Positions 1 through 11,649 of a stretch of 64,000 nucleotides of DNA are shown here, piece by piece. Each line of letters begins with the position of its first letter. The first letter of the stretch is position 1. The notes beneath the pieces were generated by a model. The model saw only the letters and a list, made by a program, of their open reading frames with translations, was not told the DNA's origin and ran no database searches. Made by a program: the position numbers and the translations under genes. Source of the DNA: Seiridium cupressi (Eukaryota > Ascomycota > Sordariomycetes > Amphisphaeriales > Sporocadaceae); assembly GCA_036674765.1 (NCBI GenBank), contig JARVKI010000090.1, positions 1-64,000 of the forward strand. The letters are read 5' to 3'.

Positions 1-339
1 ATTATTATTAAAATAAATTTTAAAATAATATATTAATATTAAATTTATATTAATAAAATATATAATAAATATAAAAATTATTAAAATTTAAATTATAATA
101 TAATTATTAAAATTTAATAAATTTTATTTTTAAATAAATAAATATTTAAATTAATTATTAAAATAATAATTATTTATATAATTAAAAACTTTAATTTTTA
201 TATAATTATTTATTTTTTTATTAATATTATTAAATTATATAAATTATTATAAAATCGCGAATAATCCTTATAAATTTATAATAATCCTTTATAAACTTAT
301 TTTTAAATTACGTTAAAAAAGGGTAATCTAGTAATTTAT
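1..339. other. AT-rich block at the window edge
   Basis: The first ~340 bases are almost pure A/T with long runs of taa/tta words and no open reading frame of interest. GC content then jumps sharply around position 340-440. Such blocks in filamentous ascomycetes are usually RIP-mutated transposon graveyards or AT isochores; here that is inference from composition alone. Confidence 0.8.
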
Positions 340-437
340 TGTGTAACCACCTTGTTCTCGCCTAGCACCTGCCTGCCTTGCCCGGTAGTTATACTTAAGT
401 GGGCCCTCGGGCCTCCTCGCGGGCCAGGTTCGTAACA
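340..437. mobile_element. possible LTR remnant bordering the AT-rich block
   Basis: A 98-base GC-richer segment starts with TGTGTAAC and ends with TTCGTAACA, the TG...CA type termini of an LTR retrotransposon. It sits exactly at the transition from AT-rich to normal sequence. No target-site duplication is visible on its flanks (tttat versus ctggg) and no second copy is in the window, so the call rests on the termini and position only. Confidence 0.3.
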
Positions 438-1186
438 CTGGGTAACTCAATTCGAAATTTCTCCAGAGCTAAAAGGTGGGGATGCTGAACTTTGGACTAT
501 CTGTAGAAATCCAACCGTTTTACATTGCGTTTCTGAAGTCCTCTTACTTTACGTACTCTATCCCATAGATCTTCAATTTGGCTGACAATACCAAATCTGA
601 AACATTATACTTCAGCCATGATGATCCTGTTGGTGCTTAGAGTCTGGAACCATCAACTCATTTTTAATTGTGATGACCATGAAAGTACGATGGACCTAAC
701 CATCAACCCGCTCCCCTGCACATTTGTCCCAGCTCCTACTGGAGCTCACTCATTATCACCGGATTTTGTCTTTTGATCTCCATTCTCATATACCTTCTGT
801 TGAAACAAGTGGCCCAGCCACACACACATGTACATATACTAGATTACCTCCTTCTACTTCTCTCTCTGATACTCAACCAACTAATCAGTCAATCACCCCT
901 CATAACCTTCGTCCATCTTGACACCTTCCACACCAATTCTTTAAAGCATAATATGTTACTTCTTGCCAAATTGCCATCCGAACCCTGTTGGCAGCCGCAT
1001 GACTTCCAGTTGCATTGATGTTTACGCATGCCACCAGATCAGTTGATTGAATCAAGCGATAGACATTTTTTATGCATGACTGTTACCAAATCATATATTT
1101 TAAATGGTGGGTCGCTGCTTAATCCTAAAATAACTTTTGATGCCAACGTTGGTCCTCGATTGCAATCCATAACTAAGATATCAACT
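438..1186. other. no gene recognised
   Basis: About 750 bases between the AT-rich edge and the apple-domain gene. Only short reading frames with no recognisable domain are present; presumably the downstream flank of the minus-strand gene that ends at 1187. Confidence 0.6.
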
Positions 1187-3199
1187 TCATTGTAATACAA
1201 TCACCGCCCTATCGAAGCCACGGCTATTTTCATCTCCTCCTTGAACAAAAGAAAGTAGGGTACAGAATGTGGAGATTTCATTGAAAACAATGACAGCGCA
1301 GCTAGCTAGTGTCGAGCACAACTCAAAGACAGGCGCGGAAACTTCCGTGGGGACTGTGGTAATCTCGTTGGTGCCACCAAGGTAGCTCGCGTTACACTGT
1401 ATATTAATCTCCATGCCATCGGTAGCAGTGTAAGTTGGAGCAAGTCCTGGGCAGTCTGTAACAACTGGTCCAAGGCCAAGCTGTCTAGGGAAAAATGGGT
1501 CAGCTCTCCTCAATTTGTAAGTTCAAAGACCATGGGATATTATAAGATCTTTTTGACTTGAGTTTGAGCGTAAACTTACTTGATACCTCGTCTCAGGCTA
1601 ACAGGGTAAGAAGAAAAATATCAGATTACTTACAGTAGTCGTAGCTGTAGAGGTAGTCGTAGCCGTAGAGGTAGTAGTGGTTGCCGTTGTCGTATCAGCC
1701 GTGCTTGTGATAGTCGTGGTTGCGATACTTGGCACTGTGGATATCGTTATAGTCGTGGAGGTGGTTATGACCGTGGTGCTAATGGTACTCATAACGACTG
1801 CTGTGATAGTCGCTGAAGTTATCACGGCCGTGGTCGTGATCGTGGAAGTTGCCGTGGTCTGGAGACGGTAACCTGTTGACGCACCTTTTAGCCATCACGA
1901 CACATGTAACACAAATGAGTACTTCAGACCCGTCCTAGGGGGCTGATTCTCAGCAAGAAATAGGCTTATATTGCAGGGTAATCAAAACCGGGATATCCAG
2001 TATGTGCCTCACAGAAGTTGTTAGCGACTCTCGGCGCCGCGTATATCATACTACTGTAAATGTGGTCTTTTAGAGTTGACGTGTAAAGGCCACCAGTGGG
2101 TGCATTTGATACGATTGTGAATCTATCATCTTGCGTCTGCATCCCCGCATAAACTGTAGTTCTGTAGTTGAAGGAGTATGATGAAGTCTGTTAGGGATAA
2201 TTGATACGTCCTTGTCTATTGTCTGCCCTCTGAAGGCCGAGTTCGCTGGCAGTAACAGGGAATGCGTAGGCCGAGAGTTCTGAAGAGTCGGTATACAGCA
2301 CCTGACTGTCAGATGGTGATAGTGAAACAACATTGTCAGTTGGTTCAGAAAGTACAGCCTTTGAATTGACACCGTAAATTCCCGGAGAGTAAGTCATGGA
2401 TGGCGTTGAACTGCGTGAAGCTGCAAAGGCACGGAATGGTAGCCTTAGTTGCAAGGTCAGCCGTGCGGAGGCGGTGAAAACTGGCAGAAACTATTAATTG
2501 CACGGATAAGTCAACTTGTAGATGCGTTCCACGTTGGAGAGTTTGTGTTGTTTGGCTCAAGAAAGTGCCGGTCGAGTTTGACTACATGTATCTCAACAGA
2601 CCTGGTACATGAATCGGAAGCAGACGCAAACTCGCGAGGTGCTAGAGGCTTTCCATAGACTTACTTACAAACTGTCTCTACTGTATGTATCACTACACAC
2701 GGTCGGCTTGTCATATCACCTACGAGGTCGGAAGCAGACAAAATAGTGATCAATCGTACCGTACCTATTCCGCAAGTGCCTTCTCCTCTTCGCATCATTG
2801 GGATGGCTTGTCTTTGATTGTAAGAAGAGTGAAAGTGGAGGTAGACGTAGAAGTAGGTGTGGACGCTGAAGTGCTTGTAGTGATTATTATGCTGGTGGTC
2901 GTGTTGGTGGCCGTAGTCGTTGATGTAGTGGCTGATGGGAAAGTTGCCGACGCTTTAGTCTTAGTGATAGTAGTGGTCGCCACAGCAGCTGGAACAGATA
3001 TTGTAGTGATGGTGCTTATTACAGGGGCATGAGGGTATCTCCAGTATTATTTGAAACAGAACTCTTGAGCCACGAGATCGGTTGACAAGAGAGAAAGGCT
3101 CGAATATATACCCTTTCAGCGTACATCATTTGACGCCCCTAGAGCAATGTGTAAAACACACAAGCTAACGAACCCCGCAACGAACGCGAAATACCTCAT
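1187..3199 (-). pseudogene. decayed secreted Thr-rich protein with C-terminal apple (PAN)-like domain
   Basis: Reading leftward from ATG at 3199, the sequence gives a clear signal peptide (MRYFAFVAGFVSLCVLHIALG) ending near a GTACGC donor at about 3127. A Thr/Ser-rich stalk follows (about 2990-2795), then a globular segment (2454 down to about 2010), a second Thr-rich stalk (about 1860-1634) and a last exon 1480-1187. That last exon reads like the fungal apple/PAN domain: a Cys-Pro-Gly opening, a CNASYLGGT stretch, and Cys residues in CSTLASC. Its acceptor (CTAGACAG) has a GCTGAC branch point. The globular segment is interrupted by TAA at 2191-2193, after which the same frame stays open for about 57 codons, so CAA-to-TAA is likely; an intron with a weak donor could also bypass it. 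The exons upstream of 2454 cannot be joined cleanly. Predicted to be extracellular. I call it a pseudogene with moderate confidence; an intact gene with unusual introns remains possible. Confidence 0.5.
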
Positions 3200-6100
3200 T
3201 CTGAAAGATATCAAGGAACCATTGCTAGGGACAAAAACAACGTGAAGTAATTCGACAAGAGAATCGACTAAAGATGTGCGCATAATTACTATATGCACTT
3301 TATGAACGAACGATGAGACCAGAGTGAGCAATGAAGTTCAAATGCTTCGCCATAGGAGAATTGCCACCGGTACCGTAACCCAAATGGCGAACTTTGCAGT
3401 GGAAGATTCAAGCCGTAATAAACGTGGCGGCGGCGCCCCGCACGAACGATTTCAGTTTTATCAGCCTGGGAATCGAATGTCCCTATACGGGTGAATCACG
3501 ATGCAAACTTGGAAGAAACTCGGCAGGAGTAAGACCCCCAGCTCATCAACAGTATCAAACCAAAAGTTCTAATGGCGACTAAATTGAAATGGAGTCGGTA
3601 CTAGACATCGATGTGAATAAACGAAGGAGGCGGATCATATTGTCTAAGATGCCGTCATTTAAGATTACCGCGGCTCGGCTGAGAAGTTCCCTGCCGTACA
3701 ATGACCGCACCCGAAAATTTTCGTACCAAACCAACAGGCTATCCTACACATATCCCGTCCTAGATCGTAAATTTCATTTAGAAGAGCGAGGTTTCTAGCT
3801 CTTATTCTGACAATGGAATCGCTAAGTAAAAGACTTGAGACGCTAGCTTTGCCTCCGACGCCATTACAGCAATCCTGGACGGTTTCACTTCAGGCAGGTC
3901 AGCCTGCCAATCTGCTCAGACTTCGATATTAATATGGCCTATAATAAATTCATAGACCTCACATAGTTCTGATTTGAATTTATTCGAAATAGAGAAAGGG
4001 TCATACCAAACCGAAACTGATCTTTCAACTCATCTCATTTATCACCACTTCCACGGATGGACACGTAATCTCTGACCCAACAGCGCAGTTATTGCCATGA
4101 GATCCATAAATGAAGGATAGGATTGACGTTCAATTTCAGTGAGAACCTAAGGGAATGGGGGACGTTAGATTCTTGCGCTAGGAAAAGGTCTAACCCGGAG
4201 CTCGCGCGACTACTCTTGAGTCATGTTTCACTTTGCAGGATCGCCAGAAACGGCATATAAAGTCCCCTAGTTGGTCCAAAACAAAGCACTTATAAAGATG
4301 CGGACGCGTAAGACCCGTCAGGTGATTCAATCAGGCGGAGCTGACGCCAGCTGGACGCGTACCGTCCCCGGAGAGCGACAATCGCATACACATCCACAAA
4401 GTGCTTTTCACGGCACGGTCAAGCCTCTTTGTATGAGTCCCATCCGCTAGCTTTGATGAGTCTCCTAGGCTCTGGCTCATATCATCCACATCACGAAAGT
4501 CACCCCCCACAACGCGCACCGAGACGTAGAACAGTTGTTCGATCGCACGTTCGGCCTAAAAAGACCTGAGCCTCACTTCCCTCAGGTGCTGAGATCGTTG
4601 ATTTATAGTGTCACTTCTACTGGAAACTTTAGGTGCCGATAATAAAGTTAAGATGTAACCTACATAAATATTTATATAATCGTCTATTAACAAGCCCTAA
4701 ATACACTTTAAGGTTTTATTCCAGTTTGAATTTATTTGTTTGTAAAGGTTTATGTTCTTCCACTGAGAAAGAACTGAATACCCTGCGAGAATGACACTGC
4801 GGTTCCCATTAGGCCAATGCACCGAGCTTCCATAGGTCCCATGTATCCTGCGCATGTACTTACTACTGAACCGTACACTCTTATGAATTCGTTGTACGCT
4901 AGCATGGATTTTATTCCTTGAGGAAAAGATCGCTGGTCGTGGTTCTACACATATATATCCCTGGGTAGGGAACGAGTTGTGTAGCCTTCGCATTATAGAC
5001 AATTAACAGATTATCCAATTCTCTTGGGTTCGTCCGATTACTCGAAAGCTGATGGGCCCCTCAATCAATATCCCTATGAAGCCCGTATGCTTTTATTTTA
5101 CATTGCATCAGGAGCGGATGATGGATGGCGTTGACGAGTGTGCGAGGCGAAGGGTGAATATTGGGAGAAAGTTGGCAAATGTAACATGGCATTTTCTTAT
5201 CCACGCCCACAACTTCCGGGCTTGCGGACTTTCAGCGTTATAGTCAGACTCTTTGGAGCTGCAACGTGACACAAATGTTCTGGTGGCTTTCCTGACTACT
5301 TGTGAGCCTCAAAGTAATGCGGGTTGGAAAAGAAACGTCAACAGGTACTTTCGGTCGTCGAGATTCAGCATGCATCTCAGACTCTTTAAGGGGCCCGATG
5401 CAAGGCATTTTCTCGAGACAGTTTTTGTGGGAACTTTGAAGGCTGTAACGAGTGCCACCGAATATCGTTTGCTGAAGGATGGTTTGCTAGCTTTCGCCAC
5501 GATTGATGCCGAAGACAGCTGATATCTATGCCGTACTCCTATCCAATCGAAGACGAGTGCCCTTTTAGACAGCATTATATAGTGTGAGGATTTTCTCCAG
5601 TTGAAGGTCAGTGTGGCAGGGCTTGTCTCATATGTGTGCAATTGCGACGCGAAGCTTCCTGCACCATCGATATTTACGTCACCACTTCCACACTTTTCCA
5701 CTAAAATGTGCTATCTAAAAGCTTTCGCTCGAAGACAAGTTCACACAATACAGTCAGTATCTTAGTAAAGGTTAAAATGATTGTTCATCTTTTTAATTTT
5801 GTACAACATTGCCATCTCGTCACGAGTGACTATATCTCACCGTCAAATAGAACCTGCTTTTCTCATTAAAGTTGAAACATCGTGCAAGTATACCATACAT
5901 GATCTTGCTTAGCTCATGGGCTGTCATTGAGGTTTTAACATTTCCGCAACAATGACTCGGTGTCTTTGCCCTCTTTTGCCCCACTAAACGTTTTCCGTCA
6001 CCTTAGTACATTCGCATTTGGACTAAAAAAAGTACGCATGCGCTTAAGATCCAATCAGTGCTCAGATCTCGCTGAATCTCACGTGCCGTGGGCCTGGATG

Positions 6101-6745
6101 GTAGTGGTAAAGATGATGTAAGATCTCTTGTTTTGACGGCGGAGCAGTGAAACCGGTAGCCACGTGCAGCCGCAGGTGATCTAATTGCAACGTTTCTTAT
6201 ACTTTAAACTACTGACCATCCCGCTTGTCGCGCTTTGTCTGGTGGAGACATGTGTATCGTGTAACGTAAACATTCTTTCCTAGAAAGGAGTTAACTTCAA
6301 CCTCGCAGATAATAGTGTGTGACAGTTGAATATAGCTATGAGAAAACAGGCGGAACGGATCCTAAAGAGTTGCTCTCTGTTCCAGATGTAGAGTGGATTT
6401 GGGATTAGGCATGGACCTTCGAGAACATCCTTCCAATTACCCATCATATAGTTTCCTGTTAAAATGTAAGCCTCGAAAGATTTATTTCAAATAAACTTCA
6501 AATACGTTCTAGAACCTTGGTCAGCAGGCTTTTCCGTAAAAAAGAATTAAAAGAAAAATGAGTATTCTTCATCGAGACAAAGCTTTGGCGGCGTTTTGTT
6601 GTGGTCTCATGTTGCCGGCAGGCATGGGGATGTTTTAAATGCCGTCGTAGTTTTCAGCTTTTGTCATGACCCAATCTCTAGACAGATTGATAGTCATGCG
6701 TCCGTGACAATCCCTTCCGTCTCTAGTGTGATATGACGATACTAC
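3200..6745. other. 3.5 kb without a recognisable gene
   Basis: Only short overlapping frames on both strands (the longest about 130 codons, at 5309-5701 on the minus strand) with no domain, signal peptide or intron structure I can support. AT content is moderately high around 4630-4740 and 5700-5900. Nothing repetitive stands out by eye. Confidence 0.6.
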
Positions 6746-6753
6746 TATATATA
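6746..6753 (+). promoter_or_regulatory. TATA box of the chitin-binding-domain gene
   Basis: TATATATA lies 136 bases before the preferred ATG at 6882 and only 40 bases before an in-frame ATG at 6786. The spacing suggests a transcript start near 6780, so the upstream ATG may or may not be included in the mRNA. Confidence 0.45.
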
Positions 6754-6881
6754 CCCATCAATCACTCGCTATCGTAAATCAAGAAATGGCTCGACGAACA
6801 AACAGCATTCGTGCACTAGCTGGAGATCTAAACCCACATTTTCGCTCGTTTCATTGCAACGGGATTCTTATACCTGCCACC

Positions 6882-9328
6882 ATGCTCAAGCTCAGTGCGC
6901 AACTCATCGTAGCAGTGGCCTTTGTCACGGCAGTGCCCATTTATGAGCGCGCTATATGCCCTAGCATCGCCTCTGGCTTTGATGAACTGGTCTCGGCAGG
7001 GCCTCGTGCCCCCGCCAAGGCTGTCTGTACTTATAACGGACTCAAGTACCAAGATTTCTATACGAACCCCTTCATTACCGCCCCGAGTGTATCCAAGGTG
7101 GCCGCTAATACGACTGGTAAAGACTACGAGAACCCTAGTGACCAGAATGGCACTGTACCCTATGGTTTCCCACCAACCTCTGGTAGCAACGTTGGCCTCT
7201 ACTTTGGAGACACAGCTACTCCGATAATCAGTGCAAACTTCGTAGGCTCAACAATCACGACTTTCAGCTTCGAATCCTTCAAGTTCGGCTGCGCGTATGG
7301 GATTTCAAGCACAGCTTATGACATCTCCCGTTGCGTCCTCGCAGTCTTTGGGTACAGGGACGGTGAGAGGGTAGCTGCTCAGTCATTTAGTTTCCTCCCG
7401 ACCACGCGCATGTCCACGGCAAGGCTCGCAACCGCGATTCTCACTGACGACTTCAAGAACATTCAGAAGATTTGTTTCGGCACCATCTACGCCTCATCGT
7501 TGGACGCCAGTGGAGGCTTAGCCAATGCGGGTTGGATTTGAGCGACGTGGTTCGACGACCTGCAGTTCACACTTAATGCGACCGGAGCAGCGGCTTGCCC
7601 CGTCGGCGCATCGACAACGAGTTCTGTGTCCAGCACCACCAGTAGCACATCTAGCAGTCTCGTCACAAGTCAGAGCTCAAACTCGACCACCGGTACTTTA
7701 GGTATGACTATAAGTATTGGACCGACGTTCACTCTGCCTAGTGTTACAATTTCGATGCCTTCCAGCCTCAACACTACCTTGACAGTGCCAACTATCTCAA
7801 GCATTCTCGATTCGACAATCAGTAGTCTGCTGCCGACTCTCACCAGCATTCTCAATTCGTCGATCATCACTCTAACGCCAACAGCCACCAGCATTTCCAA
7901 TTCATCAATGATCAGTCTTGAGCCAACAGTCACCGGCATCCTGAACACCACGATTTTCAGTGCGGAGACTACAAGTACTAGCGTCCTGGATTCGACGACC
8001 GTAAGTCTAGAGCCAACATTCACCATCACCTTAAGCACCACGGCTAGCAGTCCAGAGACTACGGTTACCAGCATCTTAAACACCACGATTAGCAGTCTGG
8101 GGACGACTGTTACCAGGCGTCCTTGATTCAACCAGTCTCAGTCTCGAGCCAACACATACCAGCAGCCTTGACTCGTCAGCTATCAGTTTAGAGCCAACAC
8201 TCACAAGTGTCATCAAATCGATAACCTCTAGCCTAGAATCCACTCTACCCATCAGTATCGAGCCTACGTTCGTTACGACGACCATTCCAAATTTGAACTC
8301 CGCAACCGTTGGCTTCAGCTCCATCACGTCATTACCAAGTGAGACCCTGACTAGCATTGGAGAGACTACCATTACGGACACGAGCATTTCGGATTCCGTG
8401 ACCACTATTTCAGAACCAACCATTACTTTTCCGACCATCACAGACACTATTCCACCAATTTCAATTTCGACTCTCACATTGCCAACCATATCTGTTCCTC
8501 TTGCCACCAGTGATATCAGTGAAATTGTCTCTAGCAGCGACTTGTCGACTCTCACGGAGCCCACTGCTTTTAGCAGTGACTTGCCAACGCTTACGGAGCC
8601 CACTACTTCGATCAGCGACTTTTCAACATTGACTGAGCCTACTATTTCTGGCAGCGAATTGCCGACTTCACTGAGCCCACTATCTCCAGCAGTGACCTCC
8701 CAACTTTGACGGAATCTACTATTTCCAATAGTGTGTTGCCACCCTTTACGGAGCCCACTACTTCCTTCAGTGATCTGTCGACTGCCTCGGAATCTACTAC
8801 CACGATTGTAATGTCAACTATTACATTGCCAACCATTTCAGAACCCTCTATTACTGTCTCCTTTAATGAAAGCACCTCTTTCAGCGATTTGCCAATAGTT
8901 ACAGAGCCTACCACCTTGTCCACAGTTGTCCTGACAACTATCATCCAGTCGGTCACGTCAATCTCGATTTCAATTATTTCCATGTCAACAGTCACAAGTT
9001 CCACTCCCCCGGCGGTGACTAGTTCTGCTTCCGACTTCAACATCACCATCCTGATTGTAAGTACCTCATCCTACTTGAACCTGACAGTCATGCTAATGCT
9101 TCATAGGATGGTCGGCCCCCTCTGTCTCTAAATGGCCGCTGCGGTACTGAATATCATGGCATAGACTTCGGTACTCGTTGTCCTGAACCTCAATGCTGCA
9201 GCATTTGGAGATGGTGTGGCACAAAAGGTCTATGGTGTGCCACCTGCCAGACTGACTTTGGAGCGTGTTTCAAGTTTGGCAACTTCAGGTTCAAAATCCC
9301 GGACAACTTTACATCGACTGAGCCGTAG
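6882..9328 (+). pseudogene. secreted mucin-like protein with C-terminal hevein-type chitin-binding domain (CBM18), broken
   Basis: The start at 6882 has a GCCACCATG context and begins a signal peptide (MLKLSAQLIVAVAFVTAV). About 220 residues follow of a globular secreted domain seen in many fungal wall proteins (an NGLKYQDF motif; pattern recognised, domain unnamed). Next comes a stalk of about 500 residues of Ser/Thr repeats around LEPT, SILNTT and LTEPT. A 50-nt intron (9057-9106, GTAAGT to CATAG) leads to a final exon carrying a hevein-like domain: NGRCGTE, QCCSIWRWCGT, CQTDFGACF, ending at TAG 9326-9328. Three lesions break it. A TGA at 7539-7541 is followed in the same frame by WFDDLQFTLN. 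An extra G near 8116 shifts the frame. A lost T near 8667 restores it. Repeats continue across each lesion, so this was one gene. Known role of the family: chitin binding at the cell surface. Recent pseudogene or assembly errors are both possible. Confidence 0.75.
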
Positions 9329-10999
9329 ATCGCCCAGCTCCAAGCACATCAAAAGCCTCGTTCTTTGCACGACAGGTGGAAATTTCCATTCTATATGATT
9401 TCATGATCAGTCTATGCAGCCAAATCTTCAAGTATTTAACTCTTCTCCACCATTTATGTGGTTCCTCCGACTGTCTGTTCTTCCAAGCTTTCATCAACCC
9501 ATTCCGCCATTCCGCGCGAGGCGGTGCAACTCTTAATTTTATTTATCATTGTATTTTAGGATATTTATCTTTTGATTTACAATGTGCTGCCGAGGGTGTT
9601 ACCTCGTGAGGCCTAATAACCTGTTTGTGGTGAAGATGAAGCAGGGGCTAGAGGTTGATTCTGTTGACGATGCTAAGCCATTATATCTCTGAGTTGTCGG
9701 TAAGACCAAGCACCAACCTGGACTAGGCAGTAATCGTATCGTACTGCAGCAGAAATATAAATTTGGTTAGTATCATCTATTATGTATTGCATTAGATCTG
9801 TTTTGGAATGGTACAAACTACGTTTTAACATATTGCATTTGGTAAACAGCAATAAACCCCTTATAAAGCTGCCTATGCAAAAGTATTAAGCTAGCCATGG
9901 GGGCCTAGTTGAAAATGATCCAACGTAGTCTAGGGCAAAGTAAATTGAGCCGTGGCTGGGGAACCTTCAGCGAAACGGAGCCGAAGCTTGGTTAGGCCAG
10001 ACTGCCCACTAGTGGGACTTACTAGTGTGTGTCTGGGCTTGCATTCCTTTCGCACATTTGCAATGGAATGTATGTAGAACAGGAACTTGACGAATCTTCG
10101 TTCTACTAGGGACCGAGTTCGAATCAAGGCGCATCCTGAGCTATTACTAGGGAATAAAAGCGTTATGGTGGGGGCCGGGCACTTGAGCTAGCATAACCTT
10201 AGTCAGAACTTAATCAATGTTTCGGCTTTTGAATCGACATTTTCTGTGAGGCGACGTGCGGACAATGGTGCAATCAAATGCTAAGAAAGGCATCGGACCA
10301 AGCGTCTGCAATGCAAGCTGAAAGCGTAAAACTCTTGCGAGCTGCAGCGGCCGCCGTGCCGGGTTTGCAATTGGTCGCCTGGCGTTCACCGACACCCCTA
10401 GCAGGGAATGCTCAGCTCCGCCAGAACCGAGATAAATCTGCGCCATCTCACCTCAGCACCCTTTGGGCATTCTCGTATTACGCAAGGAAAGCGACCAATA
10501 ACATCATAACGCCAGGATTATCAATTCATCTCGTATCGGGATGAGTTTAGCTTGATTCGGATACGTTTCTCAAAGGCGCAGCCGTTGAATACGGTCGTGC
10601 ATATAAAGTAGGTGACATTACTTTTGCGTCCCGGTCGCATTCTCTATCCAAATAAGCAATATAACCGCTTGAGGTCTAATCTCCCGATAAAATAACTGAC
10701 AGGGAGGTACAACTATTGCCACCTGCTTCGATTACCTGTAATTGCGAACGAGAAGGACCATGATGAGTGGCTCGATGAATGATCATGGGCTGGCACTTTG
10801 GATCCCCCGTCGCTGTGTTCGCATAGCAATCTTTTCTTGTCTATAGTATAAGTAGACGGGTTCATCGCAGCTATAGATCATGTTTCCAGTCTATATTTAC
10901 ATTACAAAGTCTACGCAAAGTCCACAAGCAAGTTCTTGAGCCCTTCGTCCCCAATTGCTATCACTCTGTCTCGCAAATCTCGGTTACACATTCTGCAAG
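9329..10999. other. no gene recognised
   Basis: About 1.7 kb intergenic stretch. Short frames at 9930-10127 and 10210-10544 show no domain or splice structure. It should contain the 3' flank of the chitin-binding gene and the promoter of the small secreted protein starting at 11000. Confidence 0.6.
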
Positions 11000-11649
11000 A
11001 TGCACGGCCAAACCATCTTCGCCTCTCTCCTCCCCGTTCTCCCTCTGACACTTGCCCACCCTCTGCAACCCCGCGACACTTCCGAATTCACAATCACGAG
11101 CCTGAGCGCAACCTTCCCGTATCCGTATCCTCCCTACGGTCTCGACTCGGTTGACTCCTTTGTCGGCGTTGCAGTGACTTACCCGGACGCCTCATCGACT
11201 GACGGTGCCACCCTCAGCACAACATGCCGAGTTGACTGGCCCGCCGGCACCAACCCGGGCCCCACCGCCTGGGCTGAGTGCGCCGATCCAGCACTGCAGT
11301 TTCGTCTGCCGACCGATGGATGGACCGGCACCACGAACTTCAATGTTGAACTGTTCCAAACTACGACATCTACTGGGTACGTGGACGTTCTTCTGGCGAT
11401 CAGCAGTCGCTCCTCGTTTCGCAAGTGTAGAGGCATTGTTGCTAACAGGAGAACACATTTAGCACTGGTCTGGATGCCTCTCACATACTCACGTCGAACC
11501 CTGGCAACTCAAGTGACCCGAACGCATATATGTTCTGTCTTCAGAAGGGCAAGTTCAACCCATTGACTTGCACGCTTACCGGCCCATACGGCCAAACCCA
11601 AAGGACCGTTGTCTTGTCCACGAGCGGGGTGAGCTCGAGGCCAAACTAG
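11000..11649 (+). CDS. small secreted protein, four cysteines, function unknown
   Basis: Two exons, 11000-11376 and 11463-11649, encode 187 residues. The 86-nt intron starts GTACGT, has a GCTAAC branch point and ends TTTAG; splicing joins a split Gly codon. The N-terminus MHGQTIFASLLPVLPLTLA is a typical signal peptide. The mature part begins HPLQPRD, has a Tyr/Pro patch (YPYPPYG) and four cysteines in two halves (STTCRVDW, AECADP; MFCLQK, LTCTLT), fitting two disulfides. An alternative start in the same frame upstream would not be ATG. No enzyme motif is seen. Predicted extracellular, of the size and layout of the many uncharacterised small secreted proteins of plant- or wood-associated ascomycetes; an effector role is conjecture. 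Confidence 0.8.

Noticed and set aside
5253..5701. Overlapping frames of 89 (plus) and 130 (minus) codons
   Set aside because: No signal peptide, domain, intron or promoter feature; consistent with chance openness.
7670..9049. Three long minus-strand frames (153, 175 and 135 codons) opposite the Ser/Thr repeat region
   Set aside because: They are Val/Met/Glu-rich mirror images of the repetitive plus-strand stalk, with no signal peptide or domain; the plus strand has coherent domains at both ends.
10100..10125. gagttcgaatc resembling a tRNA T-loop
   Set aside because: The flanking stem does not pair and no anticodon arm or acceptor stem can be built around it.
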